From contig CM072152.1 in assembly GCA_036850595.1 (NCBI GenBank), positions 1,685,640 through 1,749,639 on the forward strand: 64,000 bases of DNA. Reading direction: 5' to 3'. Shown one piece after another: positions 11,201 to 22,619 of this stretch. This DNA is from Rhyacichthys aspro. Its lineage: Eukaryota > Chordata > Actinopteri > Gobiiformes > Rhyacichthyidae. The notes under the pieces were generated by a model, which worked only from the letters and a program-made list of their open reading frames with translations, made no database searches and was not told the DNA's origin. The position numbers and the translations under genes were made by a program. Numbering within the stretch: position 1 is the first letter of the stretch; the number at the start of each line of letters is the position of its first letter.

Positions 11201-12161
11201 AATACACTCACGGGAACCAGTACTGGGCCTGTTGTTTTCTTCATTGTGACTCAGTTTGTTCTGAAGTTTTGCCTCCTTTGTCCCCAGCATCCGTTCATCC
11301 AACACAAGCCAGGTGAACAAGCTGACCATGGCGTCCAAAGACTCGGCCATCCTGGCTGAGAGCGGCAGCAGTCCAGACCTGTCAGAGGAGCTGCCTGTGC
11401 CCAGGCGGGTCCAGGACAATGAGCAGGACATGGTTCAGTACAGCTACTCCTTCTTCCACTTTATGCTCTTCCTGGCCTCACTCTACATCATGATGACACT
11501 GACCAACTGGTACAGGTCAGTGTGACTCACACAATTTAACAGCTATCTATCTGGAGTAAGAGTGAAACACCCAACAATAAACCCCTGCAAAGAGAAGACT
11601 CAGTGTCATCAAGTCTTCTCAAACTCAAGTGGTTTGTTGACATCAGAGGGGTGTAAGGTGCGTGAAATTACTGGGCAATGCTGTAATATACTTCTCTATT
11701 GTACAGCTCGAGTCTTTCTGTCTTAATCCGTTGAATGAAGGATCACTCTATTGTTTAAACCGTAATGAGTCACCGCACGTCCTAACATTAGTTCTGCACA
11801 TTTCCCCAACCATTCACGTACCCCCTTCTGACATGTCTCCATAAAAATTTTTAAAAAGTAATAAAATTGTACTATTGTAATGAAAGTACAATAGCAGTAT
11901 CTTGGTGGTTGAGTCCATTCACCCGTTTTTCACTTATGAACCAACGGTCATATGCTACACATTAAGCCGTATTCTGTGGTGTTGTGCTGTTAAGTGTAAG
12001 TGTGTACTCCATGCTTGTGCTACAGCCCTGAGGCCGACTACACCGTCAGCAGCACATGGCCGGCCGTCTGGGTGAAGATCTCCTCCAGCTGGGTGTGTCT
12101 GGCCCTCTACATCTGGACACTGGTGGCCCCCATGATCCTCACCAACCGGGACTTCACCTGA
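2244..12161 (+). CDS. serinc2: Serine incorporator 2 (SERINC/TDE1 family), complete, 10 exons, 477 aa
   Basis: Coding exons: 2244-2282, 6177-6338, 6796-6983, 8412-8491, 8565-8702, 9292-9461, 9559-9649, 10957-11158, 11288-11515, 12026-12161. Lengths sum to 1434 bases and every junction keeps frame. The start MGAALGAFSFAAW is followed by the Cys-rich CLCSSATCLMCSCCP typical of SERINCs. Other family marks are QLKRIPGFC, the block LILLVDFAHSWNEAWV (exon 5), SVLPKVQ, TMFLTWSAMTNEP (exons 6-7), an acidic loop before YSYSFFHFMLFLASLYIMMT (exon 9), and a C-terminus ending LTNRDFT. About 10 hydrophobic segments fit the known multi-helix fold. The family acts in cell and organelle membranes; its roles in lipid handling (serine-derived lipids, scrambling) are family knowledge and partly debated. 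The SERINC2 assignment over SERINC1/3/5 rests on recall. The exon 4/5 junction gives Met before WFIVG, where paralogues have Val. Confidence 0.93.
2892..3053. repeat. Nested AT-rich palindromes in serinc2 intron 1
   Basis: Outer arms ACATTGCAATATGAAT (2892-2907) and ATTCATATTGCAATGT (3038-3053) are exact reverse complements. Inside are two further inverted repeats: one built on TGCATGAATAT and ATATTCATGCA near 2938-2980, and one on ATTACACACATATG and CATATGTGTGTAAT near 2993-3028. The 162-bp block could fold as a branched cruciform. It may be a MITE remnant or a self-generated AT palindrome. Confidence 0.7.
3590..3766 (-). mobile_element. tRNA-derived SINE fragment
   Basis: Read on the minus strand it starts GCGGCACAATGGCAAAGTGG, then TTAGCACTGTCGCCTCACAG, then GGTTGTGAGTTTGACTTCC. 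This is the tRNA-like head common to a fish SINE family, with recognisable A-box and B-box positions. The related plus-strand copy at 17422 shares the head. Confidence 0.7.
4054..4553. mobile_element. 500-bp MITE with long terminal inverted repeats and 7-bp target duplication
   Basis: The element starts CTAGCCTGGCCAGCCAGACC and ends with its complement, GGTCTGGCTGGCCAGGCTAG. Arm similarity extends about 90 bp on each side, including the Phe/Tyr-like TTTCTCTGTATGTAATAC stretch. It is flanked by a perfect 7-bp duplication TCACATG (4047-4053 and 4554-4560). The interior (about 4145-4465) has no transposase frame. It lies in serinc2 intron 1. Confidence 0.85.
4583..5361. mobile_element. hAT-like non-autonomous element with GATCGG-rich termini
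   Basis: Left end AGGGGTGCTCCGATTGATCG; the right end is the complement of AGGGTGCTCCGATCAGGATT. GATCGG and ATCGGC submotifs recur near both ends (4595-4680 and 5285-5355), as is usual for subterminal transposase sites. The 8-bp flanks (CTGTTTTA and CTTGTTAA) are only partly alike, so the target duplication is uncertain. No transposase frame remains. Confidence 0.7.
5919..6176 (+). repeat. GT-rich minisatellite ending at the serinc2 exon 2 acceptor
   Basis: Repeated units of about 50-60 bp contain CTCTGTGTGGTGTGTTCAG followed by GTGCCATGTCTGTGTGG. The last unit merges into the real exon 2 start at 6177 (GTGCCGTGTCTGTGCAGCAG). Decoy acceptors with nearly the same sequence end at 5980, 6029, 6090 and 6150. 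Confidence 0.9.
10655..10875 (+). mobile_element. tRNA-derived SINE copy, family of 58933 (in serinc2 intron 7)
   Basis: Begins GGGCACAGTGGCTCAGGAGG and contains GTGTCCTTGGGCAAGACACT, then TTCACCCACCTTG. It matches the copies at 52895 and 58933. The A-box-like GTGGCTCAGGAGG and B-box-like GGTTTGATTCC are visible. The tail is truncated compared with the 58933 copy. Confidence 0.75.
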
Positions 12162-12593
12162 TCTCCACCTGGCTCTTTACCTCCAACCTCACTGCCTACA
12201 CTGTTGTCCTGCTACATCCAAAATAACACACACCATTCATCATTTATTCCAAAGTATTTTTAATGTGTCTAAATATGATAAATGAAGCGCAGAGACTTTT
12301 CCTGGTAACTTCTAATGCCTTTTGTCTGTATCACTGCAGCTGCCAAATACACAAGTGAGATTATGTAAAAGAAGTTTTTAAATGCTGTTGCTGATTGTTG
12401 AGCTCTTTTGTGAAATGCAGTAGCTTTTATATTTGTGACAACTGTATTAAACCTTTCTTAAATATGTATTTTCAATGCTGGATATGTAAGCTGTGGATTA
12501 TATTTTTGGTTTGCCTTGTCTTTTATAATGTGGAAAATTACCACAAGGGTTTTATGATGCACACTATTTTATCAAATTTTAATTCATCCATTT

Positions 12594-12599
12594 AATAAA
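12594..12599 (+). terminator. Poly(A) signal candidate for serinc2
   Basis: AATAAA about 430 bp after the serinc2 stop, in AT-rich 3' UTR sequence. No stronger signal precedes it in the UTR that I noticed. Confidence 0.6.
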
Positions 12600-12714
12600 T
12601 TCAGACTTAATTCAAACCATTGATTACTGTCCAGAAACAGAATGGGTGATTATTCTCTTGTCCATAGTGAGTCCAGACACTGGGTCTGGGACAAGAGGGA
12701 CCACTGTTGGGACC

Positions 12715-12960
12715 ATTTGTGGAATACTAATTTGGTGTTTCACGAAGATCCGAGAGAATCCAAAAGAAGAGTGGTCTTGAAGGAGATCAAACGGACATCC
12801 GCCTGCCTCAGGGGCTCGAAAGGAGGCCCCGAGAGGCGAGCCTACTTTCACGTCTCCATTCTGCCAAGACACAGGAGGTTCCCCAGGTTTGCCATCGGGG
12901 ACCGGTGTTTTCAGTTCAACCGTCTCCCATTCAGCTACTCCCTCGCTGCTCGTTAATGTA
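12715..12960 (+). mobile_element. DIRS-type retrotransposon fragment (reverse transcriptase part)
   Basis: The plus-strand frame ending near 12955 carries a recognisable RT segment: AYFHVSILPRHRRF, then QFNRLPFSYSLAAR, corresponding to the usual DAYFHV...LPFGLS region of DIRS1-like elements. Only part of the RT is present and there is no upstream gag or downstream recombinase here. A second DIRS fragment with the RNase H and tyrosine-recombinase parts lies at 38085-39070. Confidence 0.7.
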
Positions 12961-13534
12961 TTTCAGAAGAGCTGAGAGAGAAGAAGGGAGAGTTGGGCTG
13001 GAGGGCTTATATAGCCCCTGAGTCTGAGTTATGGCATGGGCACATTTTGCACAGTGAATGCTTTGATCTTTCACAGAGGTGCTGGCATATGCCAGAGAGG
13101 TAAACATAAGTGAAGCCCGTAGGTGGTTGGAGCACACATAAAGTAGAAGCTATAAGCTAGTAAATAGGTGTGGACTTAGGACAATAGATCAGACCCTATT
13201 TTTAAAGGCTATAGCTCACACCTGGTGTATTACAATGAGCAGAAAGAAGTTAAATGTACAAATGTTACTCCAACAAAAAAAAATATACTGCGCTTCATTA
13301 ATTCACCACCTCTATTAATGATTTTATTTGGTGCCTGAATGTGTATTTTTTAAATACTTTACAGTTACAGAAACAGGGCTTTTGTGAGTGTTCATCACTA
13401 GTTGTTTCATGTCAGTTTCTGCTTTTGAGCCTTGTAGAAAGGTACTGAGTGAGACTCTTGAGTTTGTATAACATGATATATGTGAGGCAATTAGCAGTAA
13501 CGTCTAATCATCTTCTATAATTGATGCTTTAGAA

Positions 13535-13956
13535 CAGGGGTGGGCAAACTTTTTGACTCAAGGGCCACACTGGGTTTTAAAATTTGACAGACGGTCCGGA
13601 CCACTAAGCTATTATTATTAAATAACTATTATTACTAGTATTAATTACATTAGAAAACCTGTACCATTTCTTGCACAGTTTCTTGGCAAATAAGACTTAT
13701 GGCTACTGACTGGACTTCAGTCAATAATCTCTGTCAAATATCTCTGTCCATTCCATATTAAAAACTTGTGTGAATGGGAGTTTTCTGTATGTAGATATGA
13801 TGGTAGCTTTAGTAAAAGCACAAGGCATTTAAGGAAAATGGCCAAATATGTGCTGTCCTATATTAAATTATAAATACTTTGTAAATGCTTGGCGGGCCGC
13901 ATTACACAGCTCAAGGGGCCACATGTGGCCTCCGGGCCTTGGTTTGCCCACCACTG
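13535..13956 (+). mobile_element. hAT/Charlie-like non-autonomous element, copy 1
   Basis: Terminus CAGGGGTGGGCAAACTTTTT on the left; the right end is the complement of CAGTGGTGGGCAAACC. The flanks carry a perfect 8-bp duplication CTTTAGAA (13527-13534 and 13957-13964), the length expected for hAT. Copy 2 at 26710-27181 is the same element in inverted orientation. Confidence 0.9.
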
Positions 13957-13964
13957 CTTTAGAA

Positions 13965-15258
13965 TGTGAGAGTCTAATAACTGTTGTGAACTCCTTCATG
14001 AGGCATTTCTATTGTCAAATTTTCATTGTACGATAATTTGTGCTGAAATATGATAATTACGGGTTGTCTGTATGATTATTTGGTTTTGAGTATCTGGCAA
14101 CACTGGTAGTGGCAGTAGCAGAAAGATTACGAGTGCGAGAGAGTGGTTCTAAGCGCGAAAGCGTCACTTGGAACGCAAGCACGTACTTCTGAACAAGAAT
14201 TTAGTAGATTATGATTAAACTCAAATTAAAGGAGGAGGAGATCGATGATTGTATGGCCAAAGCTCCATCACTATCCAGTCAGACTGATCACAGAAAAAGG
14301 ACCAACGTTCTACAAGACATTGCAGGTTGGCTGCCCAGTTGAAGAAACAAAAGTTTGGCAGGGGCAGCCCCCCATTAGATTTGGATTTTTGAAGATTGAG
14401 TTTGTTTTTACTGTCAGCAATTTAATGCCTATAATCTTACTTTGGTCCTGAAGTAAAATATAAAAAAAGAACCAAATACAGAATATATGGCCCAGGCCAT
14501 AACACTATTGACACCATTACATACTGATCCAGTGATATATAAAAGAATGTGTAACAACATGGTTTTTGGTTTTGGATTTTCTGGTAAAAGTCACATAAGT
14601 GTTGCTTTAAATCTTTTCTGATCATGAGAATTCAGTTTTGTTTTTGTTTTTTTACCTGGAGGATGACCTATGTTTTCACATTATAGTTTCCAACATTGTA
14701 ATCTTTCAAGAATCTGCTTACTTAAGTGGTGACATGCAGTCAGTAATGTGACCCTTTTGGAACTTTAATTAATAATTTTCTTTTTGGGAACAAAGCACAT
14801 TATTGTCTTTTTTGTATATTTGTCTTTTAGATAAGTCTTTTGTGACACAAGACCAGAGGAAAAAAGGTCTTTCTAGATTATTTAAAATATAATTGACCTC
14901 AAGCCTCAAAAGAAAACTTTAAAAAATATCACTCAAAAGTCATGTCCTTAAAGTGGAACTGACCAGTGGCCAGAGGTAGCATTCTTGAACATGTGCCATT
15001 GATTCCACCCCAGGTCAGAAAATAACTTGTAACATGCTTTTTCTAAAACAGCTTTATACTTTGACAACACACTGTTTTATACCAAGCATTCATGCAAAAA
15101 GAACTCTTAGACCTGAGGACGTCCATTTCATGATCCGGGTGTTGTACTGTAGATGAAACAACCCACCAAACACTACTTCAAGCATCATGTCTGGTGTGGA
15201 TCAGAGCATGGTTCTTCAGCAGACAGGCCTGATGATGAGACTATGATCAGCAGAGTGT
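13965..15258. other. Intergenic, no gene seen
   Basis: AT-rich sequence between serinc2 and the orphan Ig exon. I see short open frames without family signatures and no complete repeat with defined ends. Around 14100-14200 there is a GC-richer patch (GAGTGCGAGAGAGTGG) that I cannot assign. Confidence 0.4.
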
Positions 15259-15590
15259 TCAGGAGTCTGGAGTACTCTGTCTGAGGGTGAACTCCCGCTC
15301 CTCGGGCTGGCTCTGGGCACTGTGCTCCACTCGGCAGCGGTAGCAGCAGCTCCACTCATCCTGGCTGGGTGTGAGTTTGAGGAAGCTGTACATGGAGTAG
15401 AGTCCGTTGATGTTGAGGCTCGGGGGGGTGTTAAACATAGAGCCACTGTCCACCGGCACTCCGTCCTTTGTCGAAGTGACCGTTACGTGTTTGGGACAGA
15501 AGTCTCTGATGCATAGATGCAGCGTACACTCAGTGTTTGGCACAGGGCACAGCGGCTCACAGTCGATGAACATCACATTCGGAGGAGTAC
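15259..15590 (-). CDS. Orphan immunoglobulin C1-type exon
   Basis: Acceptor AG at 15591-15592 (complement), phase 1 in, reading GTPPNVMFIDCEPLCP and on to a TGA at 15259-15261. It has the C1 framework Cys pair (ECTLHLCIRDFCPKH ... CYRCRVEH) and the strand-F signature YRCRVEHS. The Trp normally found after the first Cys is absent (VTVTSTKDG in place of xVxWxxxG). A weak donor A|GTACTC about 13 bases before the stop would keep phase 1, so this may be an internal or a terminal exon. No signal peptide, membrane segment or neighbouring exon is visible on this strand nearby. Its closest relatives in the window are the Ig exons at 51.5-59.9 kb, also on the minus strand. It could be part of a gene cut by the 16461-16560 gap, or a relic. 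Confidence 0.5.
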
Positions 15591-16460
15591 CTGTTTCCAC
15601 ACCACAAACAAACACAGAGAGTTGGAGTGGTCACTGTATCCACTCCAAAATTACATTTTTATGACAATTCTTATCATGCTGAGAGCCAGCATTTCATTTT
15701 TTTTAATTTGGTGTTTTAGCTCATTCTGCGGTACCACTTACCCTTTTAGAAAAAAAAGAAAAGTAGTGCTTCTAAACTGCCTTGTTTGGTGCCTCAAGAA
15801 CTTTTCTGTCTTTTCAAAATATCCATCAGCACAAAACGAACAATCATGACATTCATAAGTCAATGATCATGTATATTTTGACTCAATTTTCTTAGCAGTC
15901 GGTCCCGGGGCTGATAAGTTCTCTGCAGTGACTTTAAAAAAAAAAAAAAATTTCACAGCACAAAAATACTTGGTCTGTTTCGACTAAAAAGCCTCAGAAG
16001 GAGAAGCACTGATGAGTAAAAACATGCCTACCTGTGGATATAACCAACCCATTTGTTATTTAGTCCTAATACTGCCTTTACAGGTGAACGAGCTTTCTCT
16101 AAGCTACTGCTCACACTGATTCGATTTTGACAGAAAACATGCAGTTTTATAAATAGGCTAAGAATGTTTTGTTTATGATTAGTCTTAAAATGTATTTCTA
16201 GCACACTGCTCTAAAGTGATCATGAGTTTCAAGTTTGTGCTGTTCTCTGTAAACAATGATCGACCCATGATCCACCTGCACAGTTAAACTACATATATAC
16301 ATATTCAATAAGGAACTATAGTAATGGAAAACTGTCTCCATTACATTGAGTGAATGAGTAATTAAAATTCCAAATCAGCCTCAGTCACATTGGGATCAAT
16401 TCTGTCCCTTTACAGAAGTTATGTGACCTCAGCTGGCCTTACCCTGAGTGTTGATGTGGT

Positions 16461-16560
16461 NNNNNNNNNNNNNNNNNNNNNNNNNNNNNNNNNNNNNNNN
16501 NNNNNNNNNNNNNNNNNNNNNNNNNNNNNNNNNNNNNNNNNNNNNNNNNNNNNNNNNNNN
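16461..16560. other. Assembly gap (100 N)
   Basis: Exactly 100 N, the usual placeholder for a gap of unknown size. It lies 136 bp before the first visible exon of the chitinase gene, so the missing signal-peptide and N-terminal exons may lie in it. Confidence 0.98.
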
Positions 16561-16696
16561 ACCCATTGACTGACAACTCCCGTCTCACAAAGAGTAAACA
16601 CAAAGCCCTCTATACCTTTTAAGTAATGTTGCTGGTGATGGCAGCGCTCAAGTGAGGTTCAGATATTCTTCTGAGCTTTTTCTTTATCTTTTACAG

Positions 16697-19600
16697 GAAC
16701 CCTCATCTGAAGACTCTGCTGGCTGTTGGTGGATGGAACTTTGGCTCTCAACAGTGAGTATCATTGATTCGTGTGATTGTAGGGTGCAGTGACATAATCT
16801 CACAATACAGATGAAATAGCAAGAAAAAAGCAGAAAATGTTAAGTGAGTTGTGTTTTTTTTCTTTCTGATCACTGTGGGTATTATAAGAAAAAGCATGAT
16901 TTTGTAACAGGATGTAAAAGAGGTGACTACAGACCCATGATGTGGTTGTCAATAATGAAAGTTATTTTAGTGGTAATACTGATTTAACTTCAGATGAATA
17001 AACAGCACAAGGCTCAGAAATCACTGTCTTCTCAACAAGATGTATGCCTTTTATGGAACAAGAATACAACAGATTTTACAACAACTACATATCAAATGTC
17101 ACACCTGTTACTTCACCTGCAGCTAAAACCATGCAAAAAATCCTAACAAAGTCCACATCCCTTCAGGTTCTCCATCATGGTGTCCAATCCAGCCAACCGT
17201 CAGAAGTTCATCCAGTCCTCCATCAAATTTCTGAGAACTCATGGCTTTGATGGTCTGGATCTGGACTGGGAGTACCCTGGAGCTCGTGGAAGTCCCCCAG
17301 AGGACAAGCAGAGGTTCACTCTGCTGTGCAGGGTGAGTCAAGGACACACACTAATGTATCCCACTCTCAGGGCCTCACTGTTAATAGTTATTGTGTTTCC
17401 ATAAAATATGGTGGTAATTTGGGGACGCACGGTGGCAGACAGGGTAGTGCTGCTGACTCACAGCAAGAAAGCCATGGGTTCAATGCCCGGGCCAACCTCA
17501 GTTCCCCTGTGAGGAGTGTGCATGTCCCCTCTGTGTTACTTGGGTTCTCCGGCTTTCTTCCACTGTTTAAAGGCATGCATCTAGAGGTTAATTGGTGACT
17601 CTAAAGTGCCCCTAATAAATGAATGCAAGATGCTAGTAGATGACACCTGTCAATGTCTGTGTCTAAATGTCAGCCCTGCAATGAACGGGCCATTGTCCAT
17701 GGCCTACAAAAGCGGCTGGGATCGGCTCCAGCTGGGACAGCCACAGCCCGGCGGTTGTGGGTGGCTGGGACTAAAATTGTACTTTATTTATTTTATAAAC
17801 ATTTACTAATGAAAAAAGTATAACCAGATCTAAACATGTAGATATCTAATATTTATACACAATGAAAACACCTTATCTTACACAAGTTGGAAAGAGAGAG
17901 CTAATGTGGGCTAGTAGTTTCTCTCAAAAGGACACTCTTGAGCTGTGTCTGCAGTTTCTCTGAATCCATTACGGGACCTTTTTCTCTTCACTGTCACCAA
18001 CTGTTTGTTTGCTGATGACTATAGTTAAACTGTTATTTTACGGTGTGCCTTTGCAGGAACTGGTTGCAGCCTATGCAGAAGAGGCCAAAACCACTGGCAG
18101 ACCTCAGCTGATGCTCACAGCTGCAGTGTCGGCTGGAAAGGGAACCATTGATGGCGGATATGAGATTGCTGAGATTGCAAAGTAAGTTTGAGGGCTTTGA
18201 AGATTGCAAAAAAATACAGTTAGGATTATGTGTTTAACTTTCTATTACGTCTACCTTCAGAGAGCTTGATTTTATCAACGTGATGACTTACGACTTCCAT
18301 GGAACGTGGGAGCAGTTCACGGGACACAACAGCCCTCTGTACCGTGGGTCTGAGGACTTCGGAGATCTCATTTACTTCAACACCGTAAGAGGCCACACAA
18401 AGAGTTCACTTTATAGTTCTGTCTCCATAGATGCTTACCTCTGTGTGTTGATTTTTGTAGGACTTTGCCATGAAATATTGGAGAGACCAGGGCACCCCAG
18501 TGGAGAAGCTGAGAATGGGCTTTGCTTCTTACGGACGCACCTTCCGCCTGACCTCCTCGAACACCGAAGTTGGAGCCCCAGCTAGTGGTCCTGCATCTGC
18601 TGGACCCTTCACTCGAGAGGCTGGATTCTGGTCCTACTATGAAGTACAGAATTTAACTGGTCTACAAAATATGCTTATTGTCATGGTCATTACTGTATCC
18701 TGGTGTGTAGTGAAAGAGTGGCGGTATAGTACACTGCTGCAATTAACAGAAGATTAGAAGTCTATTAACACAGAAAGAATGAACTAACTGCTAATTTATT
18801 TGAAAAAAAAAAAAAAAAAAAAAAGGAAAAAAGATGATGTGATGTGATGAAGTGATGTTTTGACCTCATTATTTATTATTTGTGGTCTAGATCTGTGGTT
18901 TTGTCAAGGACACTAAGCTCGAGTGGATTGAAGACCAGATGGTTCCTTATGCCACCAAGAACAACGAATGGGTGGGATATGACACAAGGGAGAGCTACGA
19001 GATTAAGGTATGAGGAAGTCTGTTGGTTCACTCAACACAAGACAAGTTGAGTGACTCCGCCCTCTGTGTCTCTACAGGTACGCTACCTGCAGGAGCAGAA
19101 GTTTGGTGGGGCCTTTGTGTGGGCTCTGGATCTGGATGATTTTGCAGGACGTTTCTGTGGAGAGGGCAACCACCCTCTACTCTCTCACCTCCGCAAACTC
19201 CTGAACATTGGTAAGACATAAAGATGTTATGTTATTGGTACATGTATATGTATTTTATTCGTAAATGATGGGTTGGTAGGCCACAAATAAAAATACTGGT
19301 CCTGGTAGTCTGTCCAATTTAAGACACATTTGATGTTTTTATAATTTTACGTTTACATGAATAATATGCCCTATTTGGTCCAATAATTTGACCCAAGAAA
19401 CAGGTGCATTGTCTCTGTTTTCTCAGCTTTTCTCATTTTATCTAACAGCATTTGATTGAACAATTAAATTGGGTTGTGACCGAGTTATGGACCATTGATA
19501 AAGATGAACTTGATGGCCTGATCATATTTCGTATTTCTCACATGCAGAGCTGCCCCCTCTGCCCCCGACTACCACCCGTGACCCCAGTGCCACCACCCTG

Positions 19601-19795
19601 ACCACTACCACCACCACCACTACCACCACTCATGCGCCAGGCCCCGGCTTCTGCAACGGAAAACCCGACGGCCTGTATGCCAACCCCGACGACAAGACCA
19701 GCTTCTACCTGTGTGCCGGCGGAGTCGACCACATCCGCCACTGCGGAGCCGGAACTGTCTTTGATGAGAGCTGCAAGTGCTGCGTCTGGCCCTGA
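16697..19795 (+). CDS. chia: Acidic chitinase (GH18) with C-terminal chitin-binding domain, 5' exons missing
   Basis: Visible exons: 16697-16753, 17167-17332, 18057-18181, 18261-18384, 18461-18643, 18891-19007, 19078-19210, 19548-19795. All join in frame (1153 bases, entering in phase 2). The family hydrolyses beta-1,4 chitin linkages and is secreted. GH18 motifs present: KTLLAVGGWNFGS (exon 1 here), the catalytic DGLDLDWEYP with the acid/base Glu at 17270-17272, MTYDFHGTW, and FVWALDLDDFAGRFCG. A Pro/Thr linker (about 25 residues, nine Thr in a row) leads to a CBM14-type chitin-binding domain with all six Cys (CNGKPDGLYA ... YLCAGG ... HC ... SCKCCVWP). The exons for the signal peptide and the CYFTNW strand are not visible upstream. 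Tandem to, and exon-for-exon parallel with, the gene at 23898. The symbol denotes the family, not a settled orthologue. Confidence 0.88.
17422..17765 (+). mobile_element. tRNA-derived SINE, near full length, in chitinase intron
   Basis: Starts GGGGACGCACGGTGGCAGAC, then AGGGTAGTGCTGCTGACTCA, with a B-box-like GGGTTCAATGCCC. The body runs through AGGTTAATTGGTGACTCTAA to GGCTGGGATCGGCTCCAGCT. This is a well-known fish SINE layout. It lies between the exon carrying the catalytic motif and the next exon of the chitinase gene. Confidence 0.85.
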
Positions 19796-20042
19796 GCACT
19801 GACCCAACTGTTGTTGTAAGATATGAAACAGAATGCAAAGGTTCTAAATGTTGTCATTAGTTTTGTATGGATGAAATGTATTTTTTCTGGAACATTGCAA
19901 ATTGCGTACTAAGGTGTTAAAGTACTACTTGTAAAGAACAGAAGTAAGACACAGCCACTCCATCAGTTGTCAACTGTCCACTCAACAGCAGAATATTAAA
20001 CTAACTGGACCTGGACTATCTTATTCAAGCAAAAATATCAAC

Positions 20043-20048
20043 AATAAA
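20043..20048 (+). terminator. Poly(A) signal candidate for the chitinase gene
   Basis: AATAAA about 250 bp past the stop at 19795, followed closely by a second ATAATAAAC. The spacing is ordinary for a short 3' UTR. Confidence 0.6.
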
Positions 20049-20287
20049 CAATAATAAACCACACCTGTCCCTGCCTTGTCTTTTTCACTGCTGTAGATGC
20101 TGAGAATCTAGGATGTTAGCATCTGGGGTTAGCCATATTACCTACTAAGCAGAGTTGGATTAAGGCATAGGCCATATATAGATGGTGGTGGAACATGGGG
20201 AAGGGACGCGTAAGGAGACGAGGTACAAAGAGGAAAAAAAGCCTATACAAATGTGGTGCTCTACAGCAGATATTGTTAAATCTTCTA

Positions 20288-20395
20288 TGGACGTGTCTGT
20301 AGAGGTTCTCAGTCATCCAGGATATTATCAAGAAAAAGGTTTTTTTTTAAAGGCACTTGGACAACAATTTGGAGGTTGAAGACATTTTATCCCTC
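20288..20395 (+). repeat. Interspersed fish repeat, probably LINE-derived
   Basis: GAGGTTCTCAGTCATCCAGG, then a GAAAAAGG tract and TTGGAGGTTGAAGACATTTT. The same head occurs at about 60210-60290 in plus orientation, so this is a dispersed repeat and not local sequence. Confidence 0.55.
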
Positions 20396-20793
20396 CCTCT
20401 GCCAATTCTGGACTTGAAAATGCCACACATTTGACTGAAAATTGAAGTAGCTCTGTGTTTTAGATCTTAAACAAGAGGTATGCTATTTTATGCTTGTGTA
20501 AAAAAGAACCGTTCAAATACCTAATAGCATAATGTAACAGTAATCATCTAATCAAAAAAATAGGGCCTTAAGATGTAATTGAAGCTTAAATATCAAGGAT
20601 TTTCATAGATGAGAATTTTCAGCCTGGGTCTGGGACTTTGGCCAATCACATGCTCACTTCTGGAAAAAGGAGCGTTCCCATTGGTCTACAACGGCTTGTC
20701 AACAAGAAGTTTTTGGCTGCCAATAAAAGATTAACACACTGAAACAGTTAATGTGCATTGCATTAATTTTATAATGCAATATTTCACAGACTC

Positions 20794-21642
20794 TTTTATC
20801 ATGATCAGTTTTAATTTTACTTTTAGTCATAATTTAGTCAGCTAACTGTTTTTGTCAAGTTTTAGTCGACTAAATTTAAGAATTTAGTTGACGATAACTA
20901 CAATAGATTTAGTAAAATGTAAAGGGTATTGCATTTTCAATGTTTATTTTCTGAAGTAATAAATTATACCTGAATTAAATGAAACTAGTACTTACCTGTT
21001 ACAGCTGTTATTGAGGTCTAAATGTACAATACACACAAAGTTCACACTTATTCCAAACACAAATATATCTTTATTTAAAATTGTTTAAATAAAAGGCCAT
21101 CTTTATAATAATAAAATAAGTAGGAGATGTCTGCTTTCACTGACCAATAAATGTTTGGGTTTGTTTTTTTTTTAACAAAATTAATACTTTACCTGTATAA
21201 TAGGTTTAACATCAATTATCACTTTAGTATTCACCTTCAATATTCCACACTAAAATCTATGTCCATATGTTCCCCCTTCTTTTTCTCCCAAGCATCAACA
21301 CAGTTTGAAATTTAAAAACCGTTCTCTTTTCATTGCTGTCGTCTTCCCGCAGCTCTAACAAATGTTTGTCTCTGATATCACTTCAGCGACGCACAAAAAC
21401 ATGAGTTCTGATTGGATATCAACTCTGATATCAACTCATACAATCTCTTCCTTTTCATTGGATTTAGTCTCTGTTCATTTTTGTTTCGTTTTTATTCATT
21501 GATGAAAGTGTCGATACATTTTCGCTCTCATTAATTACTTTTTATTTAGTTTTTGTTTAGTTTTCGTCCACAAAAATATGTTGTTAATGAAAACTATGAC
21601 GAAAATTACTTGTCAACAAAATTAAAACTGATCATGATAAAA
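20794..21642. mobile_element. DNA transposon with inverted termini (non-autonomous)
   Basis: Left end TTTTATCATGATCAGTTTTA; the right end is its complement, TAAAACTGATCATGATAAAA. Subterminal TAGTCGACTAAA and TTAGTTGACGATAA repeats near the left match GACGAAAATTACTTGTCAAC-like sequence near the right. The interior (about 20950-21480) is AT-rich without a transposase frame. Confidence 0.75.
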
Positions 21643-22619
21643 TAATAGTTGCTGAAAGTTAATAAGATTAAACAGACTGAGTTTTGGCAATGTTTGGCAA
21701 CAGATTGGTAGTGCATGAACCAGTTAATGGCTAAAGAAATCACCTACCAAAAAGGGACAGACATTGAACAACATTCTGCATGGCACCAAATGGAGGCTGA
21801 GCACTAATGCCAAAGTGGTTTATGTCTAAATTTCAAAACACATCCTTTGTCAAGTAAATATAACCTTAGCTGATATAATGCTCCATGAATGATCCAGCTG
21901 CTGAATTCCATAAGCGATCACCACAGAGTAAACCTGTTGTCTATCCAGAATTTCAAAACTATACTCATCCAGAACATGCAAAAGGCCATAGTACCACCAC
22001 TGTACTGGCAATGTTTTTGTTTTGCTACCTACAGTAACTGTTTTAATTCTAGTTGTGAAATCTCCTATCAAGCTGCAAGTAAAGTAAGGTGCACTAACTG
22101 AGCTCTAACTTGTGTTTAGCCCTGGAGTTAGAAGCATCAGTGTGACATGCCTATTGTCTCACACGTCTGTAACTGTCAGGCTCTTTCAGCAAAAACATAT
22201 CAGCATTACCAGCTCACTTATGAAAAGTACAAACACTTGGTGTACTGTTTCAAACACAAAACAGGTCAGTCTGGATTCACGGGGAACTGGTTGGGTATGT
22301 ATGATAAATGTCACTGACATTTTTGTTTTCTATATGGTTTCTGACAGTGTTTATGTCAGAAGGTGAAAAAGTAAACAGACTGTAGGTATCTCTACGTGCA
22401 AACTTGTGTTGTGTTTTGGCCATTTGTTCAAGAACAGCATTCACAGCATCTATGTGAAAACAAAGACACCATAGACAACTGTTGGCTGTTAGTTTTTCAG
22501 GGCTTCTCCACAAAAGAATCCATTTCTTAAAGCCAGCCCGTCAGTAGCACTGCGTAACTTTTGTGTTGGTTTTACTAGCTGGATAAATACAAACATGAAG
22601 GAACTGACCTAAATCAGGG

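Noticed and set aside
10240..11965. Similar stretches at 10245-10340 and 11885-11965 (AGCAGTATCTT(A/G)GTGG)
   Set aside because: Probably two fragments of one dispersed repeat; too short and diverged to define.
20182..20379. 65-aa plus-strand frame
   Set aside because: Falls in a dispersed repeat; no known motif or splice context.
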